A stretch of 6,384 bases of DNA from CAYVKY01 sp964452115 (GTDB taxonomy: Bacteria; Bacteroidota; Ignavibacteria; Tepidaquicellales; Tepidaquicellaceae): NCBI GenBank assembly GCA_964452115.1, contig CAYVKY010000129.1, forward strand, positions 1 through 6,384, read 5' to 3'. Below, piece after piece: positions 6,022 through 6,384 of the stretch (within the stretch, counting starts at the first letter, position 1; the number at the start of each line of letters is the position of its first letter). The notes beneath the pieces are model-generated. The model did no database searches. It saw only the letters and a list, made by a program, of their open reading frames with translations, and was not told the DNA's origin. A program made the position numbers and the translations under genes.

Positions 6022-6140
6022 TTTGTAGCACAAGAATGTATATTAACATAATTCCCCTTTAGGGGATGAATGTTTAGTTACCGGCAGTTTTAAACGTTAA
6101 ATCCCTTGAGAGTTAAACCCCAAAAGGCGGGAATTTTTGT
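6004..6140. repeat. array of CCCC-loop-GGGG hairpin repeats, about 50-base period
   Basis: Short inverted repeats CCCCGTGGGG (6004-6013) and CCCCTTTAGGGG (6054-6065) lie exactly 50 bases apart. A decayed copy, CCCTTGAGAG, lies at 6103-6112, again about 50 bases on. A further imperfect copy runs CCCC (6118-6121) to GCGGG (6127-6131). After the G-run the copies share a tail like TGAAATGTTTGTAG, TGAATGTTTAGT and GAATTTTTGTTTA. From memory, similar hairpin-plus-GTTTGTAG elements are dispersed in intergenic DNA of Bacteroidota/Ignavibacteriota; this needs a genome search to confirm. Confidence 0.6.
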
Positions 6141-6298
6141 TTATTTGCAGCCGTTTTTGCGTCTGTCTGTGTGAAGAAAAATATAATAATATGGTAATAA
6201 TTTAGGATTGAAATTACATAAAAGGATTTTTATTTTAAAGTATAAGAATAAATATTTTAATAATTTGATTTATTAATTATTTATTATTCACCTGCAAT

Positions 6299-6383
6299 GC
6301 TTAAATGGCGGAACTGGTAGACGCGCTACATTCAGGGTGTAGTCTCAGCAATTGAGGTGAGGGTTCGAGTCCCTCTTTGAGCA
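6299..6383 (+). tRNA. tRNA-Leu, anticodon CAG
   Basis: All arms of a class II tRNA can be drawn. The acceptor stem GCTTAAA (6299-6305) pairs with TTTGAGC (6376-6382), including one T-G wobble. The D-stem is GCG/CGC (6308-6310, 6322-6324). The anticodon stem CTACA/TGTAG (6326-6330, 6338-6342) encloses the loop TTCAGGG with anticodon CAG at 6333-6335, reading the Leu codon CUG. The long variable arm has a CTCA/TGAG stem (6344-6347, 6353-6356), typical of tRNA-Leu. The T-stem is GAGGG/CCCTC around TTCGAGT. The discriminator base is A6383, as expected for Leu. The C at 6384 could begin an encoded CCA, but the window ends there. Confidence 0.97.
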
Positions 6384-6384
6384 C

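Larger units (their letters stand above)
5755..6298. other. gene-free region with repeats and AT-rich spacers
   Basis: No reading frame in this 544-base stretch looks coding on either strand. From left to right it holds the leader of the ABC gene (5755 to about 5870), two nested repeat families (5875 to about 6140) and a very AT-rich run (6181-6298) before the tRNA. In the last part TATAAT at 6182-6187 and TTGAAA-17-TATTTT at 6208-6236 are possible promoter pieces for the tRNA. TATTAT at 6282-6287 would put a start near the tRNA 5' end. None of these is convincing alone. Confidence 0.6.

Noticed and set aside
5875..6140. CRISPR array
   Set aside because: Units are only 23-26 or about 50 bases long, differ strongly from each other, and show no constant repeat separated by unique spacers; no cas genes are present.
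6299..6384. tRNA-Leu as an integration site for a mobile element
   Set aside because: The window ends at the tRNA 3' end, and no integrase or duplicate tRNA 3' fragment is visible in the DNA shown.

Overview
The window reads as an AT-rich chromosomal segment of a bacterium from the Bacteroidota/Chlorobiota/Ignavibacteriota (FCB) group, most likely Ignavibacteria-like. Three observations support this. None of the protein genes has a convincing Shine-Dalgarno sequence; starts are preceded by A/T-rich stretches instead. A large Asn/Tyr-rich outer-membrane beta-barrel is present. The intergenic DNA carries CCCC-loop-GGGG hairpin repeats, which I recall from such genomes. The phylum call is an inference, not a proof.

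Left part, + strand: the 3' portion of a DUF2085 membrane-protein gene (open from the left edge to 437) is coupled by an ATGA overlap to a small four-helix membrane protein of unknown function (434-952). After a 127-base gap with an odd palindrome and a candidate promoter come rplU (1080-1388) and rpmA (1410-1667), encoding ribosomal proteins L21 and L27. They end at a strong stem-loop at 1689-1725.

Middle to right, - strand: one compact four-gene cluster reads from 5754 down to 1745. In transcription order it holds an ABC-transporter ATPase, a roughly 634-residue secreted beta-barrel-like protein of unknown function, an RsbW-type anti-sigma/GHKL ATPase, and malate dehydrogenase (mdh). The junctions are a 14-base overlap, a 1-base gap and a 33-base gap, so they are probably co-transcribed. 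The cluster ends at the same stem-loop, which acts in both directions. No permease for the ABC ATPase and no sigma factor or RsbV partner for the RsbW-like protein is visible.

Right edge: about 540 bases without genes (5755-6298) hold two nested families of degenerate repeats: six 23-26 base units (5875-6021) and hairpin units spaced about 50 bases apart (6004 to about 6140). An AT-rich stretch then leads to a complete tRNA-Leu(CAG) gene on the + strand.

Most of the window is housekeeping. The parts least explained are the ABC/barrel/RsbW combination in front of mdh and the repeat array upstream of the cluster. I see no clear-cut new defence or mobile system.
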